Assembly: GCF_030145185.1 (NCBI RefSeq)
Contig: NZ_JAQYWB010000020.1
Span: forward strand, 22,205-86,204
Reading direction: 5' to 3'
DNA length: 64,000 nucleotides
Source: Desulfoluna sp.
Lineage (GTDB): Bacteria > Desulfobacterota > Desulfobacteria > Desulfobacterales > Desulfolunaceae
The notes below the pieces were generated by a model. That model saw nothing but the letters and a program-made list of their open reading frames with translations, had not been told where the DNA came from and ran no database searches. A program made the translations under genes and the position numbers. Of the stretch, positions 55,462 through 63,951 are shown piece by piece; within the stretch, counting starts at the first letter, position 1; each line of letters starts with the position of its first letter.

Positions 55462-56988
55462 ATGATTGAAACGACTCCCGGTATGTTGATCCTTACCGCC
55501 ATTATTCCCATGGTGGCGGCCTTTCTGGTGATGATCTCCGGCAAGCGGCCCAATGTTCGCGAGGCATGGTCGGTGGTGGGGGCGGTCTTGACCTTTGCCT
55601 CGGTGGTGAATCTTGCCCCGCGGGTGCTGTCAGGCGAGGTTCTGCGTTACACCTATGCGCAGCTCCTGCCCGGGATCTCCGTGACCCTGAAGCTCGATGG
55701 CTTGGGGCTTATTTTTGCAGGCACCTCCTCCTTTCTCTGGATTCTGGCCGCCTTCTACTGCATCGGGTACATGCGGGGCTTGAATGAGCACGCCCAGACC
55801 CGGTTCTACGTCTGTTACGCGGCGGCGGTGGGTGGAGCCATGGGGGCTGCCTTTGCCGGCAACCTGTTTACTCTTTACCTCTTCTACGAGATTGTCTCCA
55901 TCGTCACCTACCCTCTGGTGATGCACCATCAGGATGAAGAGGGGTATGAGGGGGGCAAGAAGTATATCATCTACCTCTTCTTTACCTCCAAGGCCTTTCT
56001 CCTCTCCGGGATGGTGCTGGTTTACCTCACGGCAGGAACCCTTGATTTTGCGGACGGCGTCCTGACCGGGCTCTTCCCGTCAGAGACCGGAAAAATTCTG
56101 GTCATCGTCAGTTATCTTCTCTTCCTCTTCGGTTTCGCCAAATCCGGGATCATGCCCTTTCACAACTGGTTGCCCTCGGCCATGGTGGCTCCGACCCCGG
56201 TCTCCGCCCTGCTCCATGCGGTGGTGGTGGTCAAGGTGGGGGTCTTTTCCACGGCACGCGTCATGCTCTCCGTTTATGGGGTGAACCTTCTAAACGCTTC
56301 GGGGTTGGGGCTCTTTACCGCTTATTTTGTGAGTTTTACCATCATCTGTGCCTCGGTGATTGCCCTGACCAAGACCAATTTAAAGGCCCGGCTTGCTTAC
56401 TCCACCGTGAGTCAGCTCTCCTATATCCTTCTCGGGGTGGCCCTTTTGACCCCCTCAGGAGTGACCGGCGGCCTGGTGCACATCACCAACCACGCCTTCT
56501 CCAAGATCACCCTCTTCTTTTGCGCCGGGGTCATCTTCGTCGTCTCCGGGAAAAAAGATATCCGGGAGATGGGGGGGCTAGGCTATCGCATGCCCTGGAC
56601 CATGGGGGCCTTTGCCCTGGCCTCTCTTTCCATGATCGGCGTGCCCCCCGTCTGCGGTTTCGTGAGCAAGTGGTATCTGGCCGTAGGCACCCTGGAGATC
56701 CACAACTGGATTCTTCTGACGGTGCTTCTGGTGAGCAGTCTGCTGAATGCGGGATACTTTCTTCCGGTGGTGATCAAGGCCTTTTATGGCAAGCCTCTCC
56801 CCGAAGATGAGGGGAAAACCGGGAGCCTGGAGAAGACACCCATGGCCCGCTTCATGGTGGTTCCGCTCGCCATCACGGCACTTTGTTCTCTGCTTTTCGG
56901 GCTCTACCCGAATTATTTCTTTAAAATCATCTCGGTGCTGGATACTGGCTTTTTTACCGGGTTAACGCAAGCTACAGCGGGGTTGTAA
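55462..56988 (+). CDS. Proton-conducting antiporter-like subunit (MrpD/NuoL/NuoM superfamily), first copy
   Basis: A 508-residue, roughly 14-helix protein of the Mrp-antiporter/complex I membrane-subunit superfamily. Key features: YLFYEIVSIVTYPLVMH with the conserved helix-5 Glu, FAKSGIMPFHNWLPSAMVAPTPVSALLHAVVVVKVG with the Lys and the broken helix, and YSTVSQLSYILLG and HITNHAFSKITLFFCAG in the second half. Length and the MPFHNWLPSAM motif are closest to MrpD-type subunits. It lacks the long C-terminal arm of NuoL. ATG 55462 follows the repeat-filled spacer. A small membrane protein and a second copy follow. Confidence 0.88.
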   Translation: MIETTPGMLILTAIIPMVAAFLVMISGKRPNVREAWSVVGAVLTFASVVNLAPRVLSGEVLRYTYAQLLPGISVTLKLDGLGLIFAGTSSFLWILAAFYCIGYMRGLNEHAQTRFYVCYAAAVGGAMGAAFAGNLFTLYLFYEIVSIVTYPLVMHHQDEEGYEGGKKYIIYLFFTSKAFLLSGMVLVYLTAGTLDFADGVLTGLFPSETGKILVIVSYLLFLFGFAKSGIMPFHNWLPSAMVAPTPVSALLHAVVVVKVGVFSTARVMLSVYGVNLLNASGLGLFTAYFVSFTIICASVIALTKTNLKARLAYSTVSQLSYILLGVALLTPSGVTGGLVHITNHAFSKITLFFCAGVIFVVSGKKDIREMGGLGYRMPWTMGAFALASLSMIGVPPVCGFVSKWYLAVGTLEIHNWILLTVLLVSSLLNAGYFLPVVIKAFYGKPLPEDEGKTGSLEKTPMARFMVVPLAITALCSLLFGLYPNYFFKIISVLDTGFFTGLTQATAGL

Positions 56989-57234
56989 ATGGTCAAGATC
57001 ATTGGGTTCCTCCGGGATAGGTCCGGCCTGTTGAAATGGCTCTTTTTTCTCTGGCTGGTATGTACTGTCGTTTTTGATGTCATGGCCCTCCGGCATGAGC
57101 CCCACTTCTTTGGGGACACCATCATCGGTTTCTGGTCGGGCTTTGGGCTTTTGGGATGCCTTGCAATGGGCTTTATCTGCAAGGGGATCTATCACCTCTG
57201 GCTGATGCAGGATGAGGACTACTATGACAAGTAA
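56989..57234 (+). CDS. Small membrane protein of the nuo operon, unknown function
   Basis: An 81-residue protein with two hydrophobic helices (LLKWLFFLWLVCTVVFDVMAL and FFGDTIIGFWSGFGLLGCLAMGFICKGIYHLWL). The ATG starts directly after the stop of the upstream antiporter-like gene (TAA then ATG), and the 3' end overlaps the next antiporter-like gene by 11 bp, so it is clearly co-translated. I do not recognise the family; it is not NuoK or MrpC. It may be an accessory subunit of the membrane arm. Confidence 0.8.
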   Translation: MVKIIGFLRDRSGLLKWLFFLWLVCTVVFDVMALRHEPHFFGDTIIGFWSGFGLLGCLAMGFICKGIYHLWLMQDEDYYDK

Positions 57235-59011
57235 TGCGCTATTGATGCATCCGGCCACCTGGTTCATTCTGGCGGCGCTCCTGATGCCGGTGTTGAATCG
57301 AATTCACCCGATGCTGCAAAAATTGACCCTGGTGATGGTTCCGGCCCTTTCCATCTTCCTTATCTATCATCTGCCCGAGAGCTTCGGGACGGTGACCTGG
57401 ATGGGCTTTGACCTTGTGTTCGGGCGGGTGGACAAACTCACCTTTGTCTTCCTGAACGTCTTTACACTCATGGCCTTGATTGGCGGTTTTTACTGCATGC
57501 ATGTGACCGAGAGTGGGCAGCATACGGCGGCCTTTCTCTATGTGGCAGGTGCCCTCGGGGTGACCCTCTGCGGGGACTACCTCACCCTGTTTGTCTTCTG
57601 GGAGCTCATGGCGTTTGCCTCGACCTTTCTCATCTGGTACCGCAGAAAGAAAAAATCCATTGACGCCGGTTTCCGTTATCTCCTCGTGCATACCACCGGG
57701 GGGCTGATTCTTCTGGGCGGCATCCTGCTTCGGTATCGGAATGTGGGGGTTGAGGGGCTTGCCTTCGAGCAGATCGCCCAGGACGGGGCCACCCTGGCCG
57801 ACTATCTGATCATGGTCGGATTTATGCTCAACGCCGCTGTGCCTCCCATCCATGCCTGGCTTCCCGATGCCTATCCGGAAGCCACGGTGACAGGGGCGGT
57901 GTTCATGTGTGCCTTTACCACAAAAACCGCAGTTTACGTTTTGGCTCGCGCTTTCCCCGGTTTTGAGGCTCTGGCGATTCTGGGCGCGGTAATGGCTCTT
58001 TACGGGGTCGGCTACGCGGTGATTGAAAACGACGCCCGGCGGATCCTGGCGTATCACATCGTCAGCCAGGTGGGCTACATGGTCTGCGGCATTGGGATCG
58101 GAACGGCCATGGCGCTGAACGGAACCTGCGCCCACGCCTATGCCCATATTCTTTACAAGGCCCTGCTCTTCATGGGCGTTGGAGCCGTGCTGGAGATGAC
58201 CGGCAAGTCAAAACTCAACGAATTGGGCGGGCTGTGGAAGACGATGCCCTTCGCCCTGGTCTTTACGGTGATCGGGGGCATCGCCATCTCGGGTTTTCCC
58301 CTCACCAGCGGGTTTATCAGTAAATCCATGATCATCGCCGGGGCGGGCGAGGCCCACAGGCCGGTCCTTTTGGTGATGCTGACCCTGGCGTCTGTGGGGA
58401 CCTTCCTGTCGGTGGGCATTAAGTTGCCTTACTTTATCTGGTTCGGCAAAGACTCCGGCGTCAAGGGCCGCGAGGCCTACTGGAACATGAACCTTGCCAT
58501 GTGTATCGCCGCTTTTTTCTGCCTCTTTCTGGGGTTCGGGCCGGGAACCGCGTGGCTCTATTCCATGCTGCCCTTTGATGTGAATTACCATCCCTACACC
58601 TCCTATCACCTCTCCGAGACTCTTCAGATCCTGAGCTTTACGGGGCTGGGCTTTTACCTCATGGTGAAAAAACTCACCCCCGAAGATCACATGAGCCTCG
58701 ATCTCGACTGGTTTTATCGGAAAGGGGCCAAGGGGTTCATGTGGCTGGCGAAACATCCGGTTCACGCGTTTAACGAATGGATGGATACCCTGTATCGTAC
58801 CGTCGGTACCCCGTTGACCCTGGCCTTGGCCCGTCTCTTTACCTGGTTTGATAAAGAGGGCATTGATTTTACCATCGATGGGTCGGCCCGCCAGGTGGTG
58901 GAAGGCGGGAACAAACTGCGGCAGATTCAGACAGGGCAGATTCAGCAGTATATCGGCAGCGCCGTGGCCGCAGTCTTTGTGATCCTGGCCGCCGTGCTGC
59001 TGCTGGTGTGA
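57224..59011 (+). CDS. Proton-conducting antiporter-like subunit with NuoL-type C-terminal arm, second copy
   Basis: A 595-residue membrane protein. The core resembles MrpD/NuoL (FVFWELMAFASTFLIWYRRKK with the conserved Glu, NAAVPPIHAWLPDAYPEATVTGAVFMCAFTTKTA with the Lys, AHILYKALLFMGVGAVLE). Beyond the usual 500 residues it has an extra tail of about 100 residues: LDLDWFYRKGAKGFMWL, an amphipathic stretch, then a last helix (YIGSAVAAVFVILAAVLLLV). This is the layout of the NuoL lateral helix. It may therefore stand in for NuoL, which is otherwise missing. ATG 57224 has GAGGAC 7 bp upstream. Confidence 0.85.
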   Translation: MTSNALLMHPATWFILAALLMPVLNRIHPMLQKLTLVMVPALSIFLIYHLPESFGTVTWMGFDLVFGRVDKLTFVFLNVFTLMALIGGFYCMHVTESGQHTAAFLYVAGALGVTLCGDYLTLFVFWELMAFASTFLIWYRRKKKSIDAGFRYLLVHTTGGLILLGGILLRYRNVGVEGLAFEQIAQDGATLADYLIMVGFMLNAAVPPIHAWLPDAYPEATVTGAVFMCAFTTKTAVYVLARAFPGFEALAILGAVMALYGVGYAVIENDARRILAYHIVSQVGYMVCGIGIGTAMALNGTCAHAYAHILYKALLFMGVGAVLEMTGKSKLNELGGLWKTMPFALVFTVIGGIAISGFPLTSGFISKSMIIAGAGEAHRPVLLVMLTLASVGTFLSVGIKLPYFIWFGKDSGVKGREAYWNMNLAMCIAAFFCLFLGFGPGTAWLYSMLPFDVNYHPYTSYHLSETLQILSFTGLGFYLMVKKLTPEDHMSLDLDWFYRKGAKGFMWLAKHPVHAFNEWMDTLYRTVGTPLTLALARLFTWFDKEGIDFTIDGSARQVVEGGNKLRQIQTGQIQQYIGSAVAAVFVILAAVLLLV

Positions 59012-59098
59012 TCGCGGGAATGGCTGCGAGGCCATTGTTTTTAGGGGTACGGCCTGACCGTACCTTCGTCATCTGACTTTAATGGACAGCGGGAACGT

Positions 59099-60673
59099 AT
59101 GGAAACCTACCTCATCGCAAATACCCTTGGTTATCCGATTTTATCGACCCTTCTCCTGCTTCCTCTGCTGGGGGGGCTGGTGGTCTTTTTTCTCAAAGGG
59201 GAGAAGATGCTTAAGGCGTGGGGGCTCGTGGTCACGACGGCAACGGCCGTGCTCTCTTTGCCTCTATTTACGGCCTTTGACAGGGGGACGGCCCTCTATC
59301 AGTTCGCCGAAGTTTCTCACTGGTTTCCCTTTCTGGACCTGAGTTACGTGGTGGGGGTGGACGGGATCAGCGTGCTGCTCGTGCTGTTGACCTGCTTTAT
59401 CATGCCCTTGTGCGTGCTTTGCTCCTGGAATTACATCAAAGAACGCCACAAGGAATTTATCTGTGTGATTCTTTTGATGGAGACCGCCATGATCGGGGTC
59501 TTTGTGAGCCTGAACCTGGTCCTCTTCTTTGTCTTCTGGGAGGCGATGCTGGTGCCTATGTACCTACTTATCGCCGTCTGGGGCGGGGAACGACGGGACT
59601 ACGCCTCCATCAAGTTTTTCTTGTACACCCTGTTGGGCAGTGTCTTTCTTCTAGTCTCCATCGTCGCTGTCTACATCAAGTGCGGGACCTTCTTTATCCC
59701 GGCCCTCATGGATGTGGTGTTCTCCTTTGGCTTCCAGGTGTGGATTTTCCTGGCCTTTACCCTGGCCTTTGCCATCAAGGTCCCGATGTTTCCCCTGCAC
59801 ACCTGGCTCCCGGCGGCCCACGTCGAAGCCCCGGTGGCGGGATCTGTGATCCTGGCAAGTATCCTTCTCAAGATGGGGGGGTACGGATTTCTCCGCTTCT
59901 GCCTGCCCATGGCCCCTGCCGCCACCCTCTACTTCGTGCCCTGGCTGGTGGCTCTCTCTCTGGTCTCGATTGTGGCAGGGGGCTATCTCGCCCTGGGGCA
60001 GACCGATATTAAAAAATTGATTGCCTATTCCAGCGTGGGCCATATGGGGTTTGTGACCCTGGGGATTTTTCTGCTTTCCACCAGCGGCATTCGAGGGGCC
60101 ATGCTTCAGATGATCAACCACGGCATCGTCACCGGTGCCCTCTTTATCCTGGTGGGCATCATCTACGAGCGAACCCACAGCCGTGAGATCGATGACAACA
60201 AAGCCCTGGGCACGCTGATGCCCGCCTATGTGACCTACCTGGTCCTCTTTTCCCTGGCCTCCTTCGGCTTTCCGGGGACCAACAGCTTCGTGGGGGAGTT
60301 TCTCGTTCTTGTGGCGGCCTTTGGCCAAAGCAACTGGGTGGGCGCTTTCGCCATCCTGGGAGCCATTCTGGCGGCCGCCTACATGCTGCGGCTTGCGCAG
60401 AAGATGGTGTGGGCCGACTCCGATGGGCACGGCCACTCCCCTGAGGATGACGATCAGGGGCACGCTCTCTGGGATCTGAACCTGCGGGAGTTTCTGACCC
60501 TGGGGTTTCTTCTGGTCTTCGTTTTCTGGATCGGCTTGAACCCCAAACCCCTCATGAATGTCATGGACACCAGCATCACCCATCTTCTCGAACAGGTGGA
60601 TGAGGGGCGGCAACAGTTGGATGAGGGCCACCACGGAGCCGCTCATGGCCTGGCGTTGGTCGATGAGCATTGA
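59099..60673 (+). CDS. nuoM: NADH-quinone oxidoreductase-type subunit M
   Basis: A 524-residue antiporter-like membrane subunit. NuoM landmarks: VVGVDGISVLLVLLTCFIMPLCVLCSW, FVFWEAMLVPMYLLIAVWGGERRDYASIKFFLYTLLGSVFLL (Glu in helix 5), FAIKVPMFPLHTWLPAAHVEAPVAGSVILASILLKMGGYG with the Lys, and YSSVGHMGFVTLG. The C-terminus carries a His/Asp-rich tail (DEGRQQLDEGHHGAAHG). The spacer to nuoN is 147 bp and contains a possible leader peptide. Confidence 0.94.
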   Translation: METYLIANTLGYPILSTLLLLPLLGGLVVFFLKGEKMLKAWGLVVTTATAVLSLPLFTAFDRGTALYQFAEVSHWFPFLDLSYVVGVDGISVLLVLLTCFIMPLCVLCSWNYIKERHKEFICVILLMETAMIGVFVSLNLVLFFVFWEAMLVPMYLLIAVWGGERRDYASIKFFLYTLLGSVFLLVSIVAVYIKCGTFFIPALMDVVFSFGFQVWIFLAFTLAFAIKVPMFPLHTWLPAAHVEAPVAGSVILASILLKMGGYGFLRFCLPMAPAATLYFVPWLVALSLVSIVAGGYLALGQTDIKKLIAYSSVGHMGFVTLGIFLLSTSGIRGAMLQMINHGIVTGALFILVGIIYERTHSREIDDNKALGTLMPAYVTYLVLFSLASFGFPGTNSFVGEFLVLVAAFGQSNWVGAFAILGAILAAAYMLRLAQKMVWADSDGHGHSPEDDDQGHALWDLNLREFLTLGFLLVFVFWIGLNPKPLMNVMDTSITHLLEQVDEGRQQLDEGHHGAAHGLALVDEH

Positions 60674-60788
60674 TGGGTGTGACAGCAGCCCGTCGGACGT
60701 TTTTGTCAGTCCGGGTTGCTTTTGGCTACCGAAACATTTTGTCCGGCATGTTTCTTACGAACAAGTGACCTGCCGGAGGCAATTTTTA

Positions 60789-60824
60789 ATGGATACTATG
60801 ACGATGTGGGGATTGGCCAGATGA
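60789..60824 (+). CDS. Possible 11-residue leader peptide upstream of nuoN
   Basis: ATG 60789, preceded by GGAGG 9 bp upstream, opens a frame encoding MDTMTMWGLAR and ends at a TGA that overlaps the nuoN ATG (ATGA, 60821-60824). The nuoN start itself has no good ribosome site, so re-initiation after this short frame could drive nuoN translation. The sequence is too short for homology; this rests on the signal layout alone. Confidence 0.35.
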   Translation: MDTMTMWGLAR

Positions 60825-62248
60825 ACATGTTGATTTTTCTGCCTGAACTTGCGCTGATGACCATGGCTCTGGTGCTTTTTTTCGCCAGCTTGGCGTCTTG
60901 GGATTTCAAACGCCTCTACGGGCTCACCCTGGCCATGTCGGCCACGGCGGTGGTGTGTGCCGTGGCTTCCTGGGGACAGGAGGGGACGCTCTTTTTCGGG
61001 GCGTATCGGGTGGATGCCTTTTCTCAGCTCTTCAAGATCTTTATCACCATGGGCCTTTTTGTCGTGCTGGCCATGGGGGAAGGCTTGTCCGGAATCGAAA
61101 AGCGGTTGCAGCCGGAGTATTTTTTCTTTGTGACCGTCAGTTCCACAGGGCTTGTTTTTCTCACCAGCGCCGTGGAGCTAATCACCATCTTTATCAGCCT
61201 GGAGGTCTCCTCCTTTGCCCTTTATGTGGTGATTCCCTTCCGGAAAGCAGGAGCACAGCATCGGGAGCAGATGGAGGCGGGCATCAAGTACGTTCTCTTC
61301 GGGGCACTCTCCAGCGGCATCTCCCTGTTCGGCATGAGTTATGTCTTCGGTCTTGCCCATACCACCTATCTGTCGGAGCTGGCGACGGTGGTGCCCGGAC
61401 TTCTCACCTCAAGCCCCATGCTCATCGTCGGGTTGGTGATGATGCTCGCCGGGTTCTTTTTCAAGCTGGCGATGTTTCCCATGCATTTTTGGGCTCCGGA
61501 TGTGTATCAGGGGGCGGCCAATGAGACCGCCGGTTTTGTGGCCACGATTCCCAAAGCAGCCGCCGTGGCCCTCCTGATTCGTTTTATCTCCCTCGCCGGA
61601 GGGGTGGACCTGGGTGATTTCAATTGGATCCTGGCCGCCTTTGCGGTTTTTTCCATGGTGCTCGGGAACCTGTCAGCCCTGGTGCAGGAAGACGTCAAGC
61701 GGCTTCTTGCTTACTCCAGTATCGCCCACGCCGGGTACGTCATGGTGGCCCTTCTTTGTGTGAACCTTCTGGGGTTTTCCACGGCTATTTATTACATCGC
61801 CGGGTACATGATGATGAACCTCGCCTGCTTCTACGTGGTCTATCACGTCGGGCAAGACGGGGAAAATGTCACCCTGGATAATCTGGCAGGGCTCTACAAG
61901 CGGTCTCCGCTGCTCGCCCTGGTGCTTGCTGTGGGAGCCTTCGGCATGGCCGGTATCCCTCCGACGGTGGGTTTTTTCGGTAAATTCTTTGTGTTTACCG
62001 CGGCCATCCAGAAGTCCCTCTACGCCCTGGTGATCATCACGGTGATCAATGCAGGCATCTCCGCCTTTTACTATTTGAAACTGGTTCGCGCCGCGTATTC
62101 CCCCGTGAAGAATCCCGGTGAGACCCTTACCCTTGGCAAACCCGCCTCTCTTCTCGGGGTGGCCCTCATGGCCGCCATCCTTCTGGTGGGTATCTTTCCT
62201 CAGTTTTTTATGGAAGTGGCCGAAAAAGCGGTGGGAACCCTGATGTAA
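60821..62248 (+). CDS. nuoN: NADH-quinone oxidoreductase-type subunit N
   Basis: A 475-residue antiporter-like subunit (ND2 family). FFFVTVSSTGLVFLTSAVELITIFISLEVSSFALYVVIPF contains the helix-5 Glu; FFFKLAMFPMHFWAPDVYQGAANETAGFVATIPKAAA is the NuoN signature; YSSIAHAGYVMVALL and GIPPTVGFFGKFFVF follow. ATG 60821 begins MNMLIFLPELALM, the usual N-terminus; further upstream in-frame ATG 60716 is not conserved. It is the last gene of the operon. Confidence 0.95.
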   Translation: MNMLIFLPELALMTMALVLFFASLASWDFKRLYGLTLAMSATAVVCAVASWGQEGTLFFGAYRVDAFSQLFKIFITMGLFVVLAMGEGLSGIEKRLQPEYFFFVTVSSTGLVFLTSAVELITIFISLEVSSFALYVVIPFRKAGAQHREQMEAGIKYVLFGALSSGISLFGMSYVFGLAHTTYLSELATVVPGLLTSSPMLIVGLVMMLAGFFFKLAMFPMHFWAPDVYQGAANETAGFVATIPKAAAVALLIRFISLAGGVDLGDFNWILAAFAVFSMVLGNLSALVQEDVKRLLAYSSIAHAGYVMVALLCVNLLGFSTAIYYIAGYMMMNLACFYVVYHVGQDGENVTLDNLAGLYKRSPLLALVLAVGAFGMAGIPPTVGFFGKFFVFTAAIQKSLYALVIITVINAGISAFYYLKLVRAAYSPVKNPGETLTLGKPASLLGVALMAAILLVGIFPQFFMEVAEKAVGTLM

Positions 62249-62282
62249 GGTTGCAAGAAAAAGATAAAAGGACAAAAAGCAA

Positions 62283-62686
62283 TGCCTCCGGCGGCAAGGT
62301 GTGCCATCTTGAAAGCAGGGTTCCGCTGGGCTTTGCCCCTCGTTCCTCGGGTCAAATCCCAACGGAATTCTGGGGGGCCAATATTAGGAGTATTTATTTC
62401 CAGTCGCCCTACCGTTTTCTACTCAACTCGTGAAATATCAGGGTTAGACGAACGCCGCCGAGTCTTCGCAATCCCGCTCTCAAGGTGGCACACCTAATCG
62501 CCGGAGTTATTCCGGTTAAAGTCAACGGCTGAGTTGGATTCTGCACACCTAAAGCTCATGCACTTGTGATGCACTGTGCGTTTTCTTGCACTTCACGCGA
62601 ATGCGGACGCATTTCAGGCGGAGTGGCGACTCCTGATGCGCATTCGCAAACCCGCTTTCGAGGTGGCACACCTCGCCGCCGGAGGC
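62283..62686. repeat. Composite GCATTCGC repeat region after the nuo operon
   Basis: 62502-62686 is a full copy of the element seen at 55247-55432 (24 identical bases at 62502-62525, CGCGAATGCGGACGC at 62596-62610, GCATTCGCAAACCCGCTTTC at 62640-62659, GCCGCCGGAGGC at the end). A degenerate second arm (TTCGCAATCCCGCTCTCAAG plus GTGGCACACC) lies at 62465-62494, and an inverted arm (GCCTCCGGCGGCAAGGTG, then CTTGAAAGC) at 62283-62316. The spacer 62249-62745 holds no supported gene. No clear terminator for the nuo operon was found before it. Confidence 0.75.
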
Positions 62687-62745
62687 TGCTTTTTATTCCC
62701 TTTGTTTTTTCCCTTCTGTTCCTTTCTTCCCCCCTACCTTTTTCC

Positions 62746-63756
62746 CTACCCGTTTCCCCGTGGTGTCTCTTTTTGCATATGAGCCAGTTGGCGTGTGAGG
62801 TCGTTCATCTCGGCGCGCCAGAAGTTGTCGCTGCCCCAGTCGGGAAAGAGGGTTTTAAACCGATAGTCCTTTCTCTGACGGCTGCACCAGGCGAGAAAAT
62901 AGATCATGCGCATGGCGCGCAGGGGCTCGACCAGCCAGAGCGTTCGATCGTCGAAATCACGGAACTGTTCATAGCCTTCCAAAAAGAGGTTGAACTCGCG
63001 TCTGCACTGGTCCACCCGGTTGGGGAGGAGCAGCCAGATGTCCTGGACGGCGGGACCGGTGGCCATGTCGTCGAAGTCGATGATGAGAAGGCCTTCCTGG
63101 TCGCGGGAGAGAAAGTTCTTCAGGTGGCAGTCGCCGTGGAGTCGGATGATGTCCGCATCCGGGACGGCATCAAAGGCCTGGGAGGCGATGGTATAAACCG
63201 ATTCCAGAGTCGGTTTGACTTCCTTGAGCATGTGGGCAGGGATGTCGGTGCCTGCCAGCAGCCAGTCGATGTCATGGCGTAAGGACTGTTCCGGATGGAG
63301 ATGAACCCGGTGGGGGCTTGTTCCGGCGGCGCCTGTCATATGCACCCGGCCGAGAAGGGTGCCAACCCTGCGCCAGTCCTCATCGGTATTGAGTTCCATC
63401 TCCCGACCCGAGCGTTTCTCAAAGACGGCAAAGACAATCCCGCCGACCACTCCCAACGTCCCTCCACCGGCCAGGGGCAAGGGGGGCACCACAGGAATAT
63501 CGTTTTTAACGCAGTCCATCATGAAGCGGTGTTCTTCTTCGATGGCTTCTTTGTTCCAGCGGCCAGGGCGATAAAATTTAACCACGTAGCGTTTGCCTGA
63601 AAACGCCAGGAGTTCGTACACGCGGTTGATGTAGCTGGGCAAGGGGGAGGTGAGCCCGGTCAGGCGTTCGCCTATTTCCTTTTCCACAGCGCCCAGCAGG
63701 ACGTCCGGGGTCAGGGATGAAAAACCATCTTCTGGATAGGGGGTGTCATCTTTCAT
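62746..63756 (-). CDS. srkA: Stress response kinase A-like serine/threonine kinase (YihE/RdoA family)
   Basis: A 336-residue soluble kinase of the aminoglycoside-phosphotransferase fold. Motifs: RVYELLAFSGKRYVVKFYRPGRWN with the ATP Lys, the catalytic loop RLHGDCHLKNFL, and the metal motif LLIIDFDDMATGPAVQDIWLLLP. Length and motifs match E. coli SrkA (YihE), linked to envelope and death-stress protection. It is convergent with the nuo operon across the repeat-filled spacer. Upstream lies the second 151-bp repeat copy. Confidence 0.9.
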   Translation of the reverse strand: MKDDTPYPEDGFSSLTPDVLLGAVEKEIGERLTGLTSPLPSYINRVYELLAFSGKRYVVKFYRPGRWNKEAIEEEHRFMMDCVKNDIPVVPPLPLAGGGTLGVVGGIVFAVFEKRSGREMELNTDEDWRRVGTLLGRVHMTGAAGTSPHRVHLHPEQSLRHDIDWLLAGTDIPAHMLKEVKPTLESVYTIASQAFDAVPDADIIRLHGDCHLKNFLSRDQEGLLIIDFDDMATGPAVQDIWLLLPNRVDQCRREFNLFLEGYEQFRDFDDRTLWLVEPLRAMRMIYFLAWCSRQRKDYRFKTLFPDWGSDNFWRAEMNDLTRQLAHMQKETPRGNG

Positions 63757-63800
63757 AAGCGTACGTATACCAGATATTGCTCATGGAGAAAACAGCGGCC

Positions 63801-63951
63801 TCACCCGGATATTTCATGAAAAAACAATCGGGACTAAGGAATCATTCGTAATGACCGTTCTTTGCCGTAATATTTTCAGTCGTTTCAAAAATGCAAAATG
63901 TAATCCACGGTATTCTGTTTGATTTTCTCACCCTTCGGGCGAGCCGGGTGC
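63801..63951. repeat. 151-bp dispersed repeat element, copy 2
   Basis: Ungapped match to 21761-21911, about 15 differences. The ends here are CACCCGG (63802-63808) and CCGGGTG (63944-63950), again mutual inverted repeats although the bases differ from copy 1. The right-end hairpin with TTCG loop is unchanged. Sequence right of the element (to 64000) differs from that next to copy 1, which helps fix the boundary. Confidence 0.85.

Noticed and set aside
50120..62248. Possible nuoE, nuoF or nuoG hidden in the operon
   Set aside because: All sizeable frames on the coding strand were assigned; none has the NADH/FMN-binding or 2Fe-2S motifs of those subunits.
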